From Lysobacterales bacterium (lineage in GTDB: Bacteria; Pseudomonadota; Gammaproteobacteria; Xanthomonadales; S139-57), in assembly GCA_026993285.1 (NCBI GenBank), contig JALWTZ010000192.1:1-6690 (forward strand): 6,690 nucleotides of DNA, read 5' to 3'. The notes under the pieces are model-generated. The model was not told the origin of the DNA and did no database searches. It saw nothing but the letters and a program-made list of their open reading frames with translations. Positions within the stretch are counted from its first letter, which is position 1, and each line of letters opens with the position of its first letter. This document shows positions 6,522 to 6,690 of this stretch, piece after piece. A program made the translations under genes and the position numbers.

Positions 6522-6550
6522 AAAAAAGGGCCTGCCGAATGACAGGCCCT
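6522..6550 (-). terminator. Rho-independent terminator of the tRNA-Val transcript
   Basis: On the minus strand, AGGGCCTG (6550-6543) and CAGGCCCT (6534-6527) form a perfect 8-bp GC-rich stem with an 8-base loop. T residues follow directly: the last T of the stem runs into five more at 6526-6522. It begins seven bases after the encoded CCA of the tRNA. It should end the tRNA transcript and insulate lepA from it. No T-run follows on the other strand, so it is unidirectional. Confidence 0.92.
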
Positions 6551-6557
6551 GGCTGTT

Positions 6558-6632
6558 TGGTGGGCACGACTGGGATTGAACCAGTGACCCCCACGATGTC
6601 AACGTGGTGCTCTACCGCTGAGCTACGCGCCC
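6558..6632 (-). tRNA. tRNA-Val, anticodon GAC
   Basis: The 75-base gene folds into a complete cloverleaf: acceptor stem GGGCGCG / CGTGCCC (one G-U pair), TA at positions 8-9, D arm GCTC-AGCGGTA-GAGC, anticodon stem CCACG / CGTGG with loop TTGACAT, variable loop GGGTC, and T arm ACTGG-TTCAATC-CCAGT. The discriminator base is A and CCA is encoded. The anticodon GAC reads valine codons GUC and GUU. The A discriminator and the A35 and C36 anticodon bases agree with valine identity. It is a single-gene unit in this window, with a promoter upstream and a terminator downstream. Confidence 0.97.
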
Positions 6633-6644
6633 GAAAGACGGCGA

Positions 6645-6673
6645 ATCTTACCTTGCTGTTTCTCCCGTGACAA
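6645..6673 (-). promoter_or_regulatory. Sigma70 promoter of the tRNA-Val gene
   Basis: TTGTCA (6673-6668, 5/6 to consensus) and TAAGAT (6650-6645, 4/6) are spaced exactly 17 bases apart. Transcription would start about five bases before the mature tRNA end, leaving a very short 5' leader for RNase P to remove. The sequence right after the -10 (TCGCCG) is GC-rich, as in stable-RNA promoters under stringent (ppGpp/DksA) control in related bacteria. That regulation is inferred. Confidence 0.7.
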
Positions 6674-6690
6674 GCCCTTAATCCCGCTTA

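Noticed and set aside
5383..6579. Plus-strand open frame of 398 codons opposite lepA
   Set aside because: It is antisense to a fully conserved lepA and extends into the terminator and tRNA gene. The composition is that of a mirror frame, with no family resemblance.
6558..6632. tRNA-Val 3' end as an integration (att) site for a mobile element
   Set aside because: There is no integrase gene, no second copy of the tRNA 3' end and no foreign-looking DNA in the window. The flanking genes are conserved housekeeping genes.

Overview
The window suggests a gammaproteobacterium of moderate GC content. The minus strand carries the conserved block lepA - lepB - DUF4845 - rnc - era - recO - pdxJ. The small DUF4845 protein between lepB and rnc is, to my knowledge, typical of Pseudomonas-like and other non-enteric gammaproteobacteria; Escherichia coli lacks it. 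I cannot name a genus from sequence alone. Every gene I can support lies on the minus strand, so transcription runs from high to low coordinates.

Layout in transcription order. At the right edge is a tRNA-Val(GAC) gene (6632-6558) with its own sigma70-type promoter upstream (6673-6645) and a strong intrinsic terminator just downstream (6550-6522). An 86-base gap holds a possible weak promoter and an 11-codon mini-ORF. Then come lepA (6435-4630), lepB (4619-3852), the DUF4845 membrane protein (3838-3473), rnc (3476-2811), era (2814-1876), recO (1879-1157) and pdxJ (1123-380). Last is the first third of a patatin-like RssA-family hydrolase gene (from 383), which runs off the left edge. No stretch of 300 bases lacks a gene.

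The genes are packed as a single operon. lepA-lepB and lepB-DUF4845 are separated by 10 and 13 bases. DUF4845-rnc, rnc-era, era-recO and pdxJ-rssA each overlap by exactly 4 bases (ATGA or GTGA). The only larger gap is 33 bases before pdxJ, and it contains no terminator. The products serve translation and ribosome assembly (LepA/EF4, Era, RNase III), protein export (LepB), DNA repair (RecO) and vitamin B6 synthesis (PdxJ). This is a housekeeping region. All the complete genes look intact, with their catalytic motifs in place.

I found no mobile element, CRISPR array or undescribed system. The points worth a second look are modest: a pilin-like N-terminus without Glu5 in the DUF4845 protein, an RssA-like gene where enterics have acpS, the chain of stop-start overlaps, a mini-ORF touching the lepA start, and an unusual residue in the Era G3 motif.
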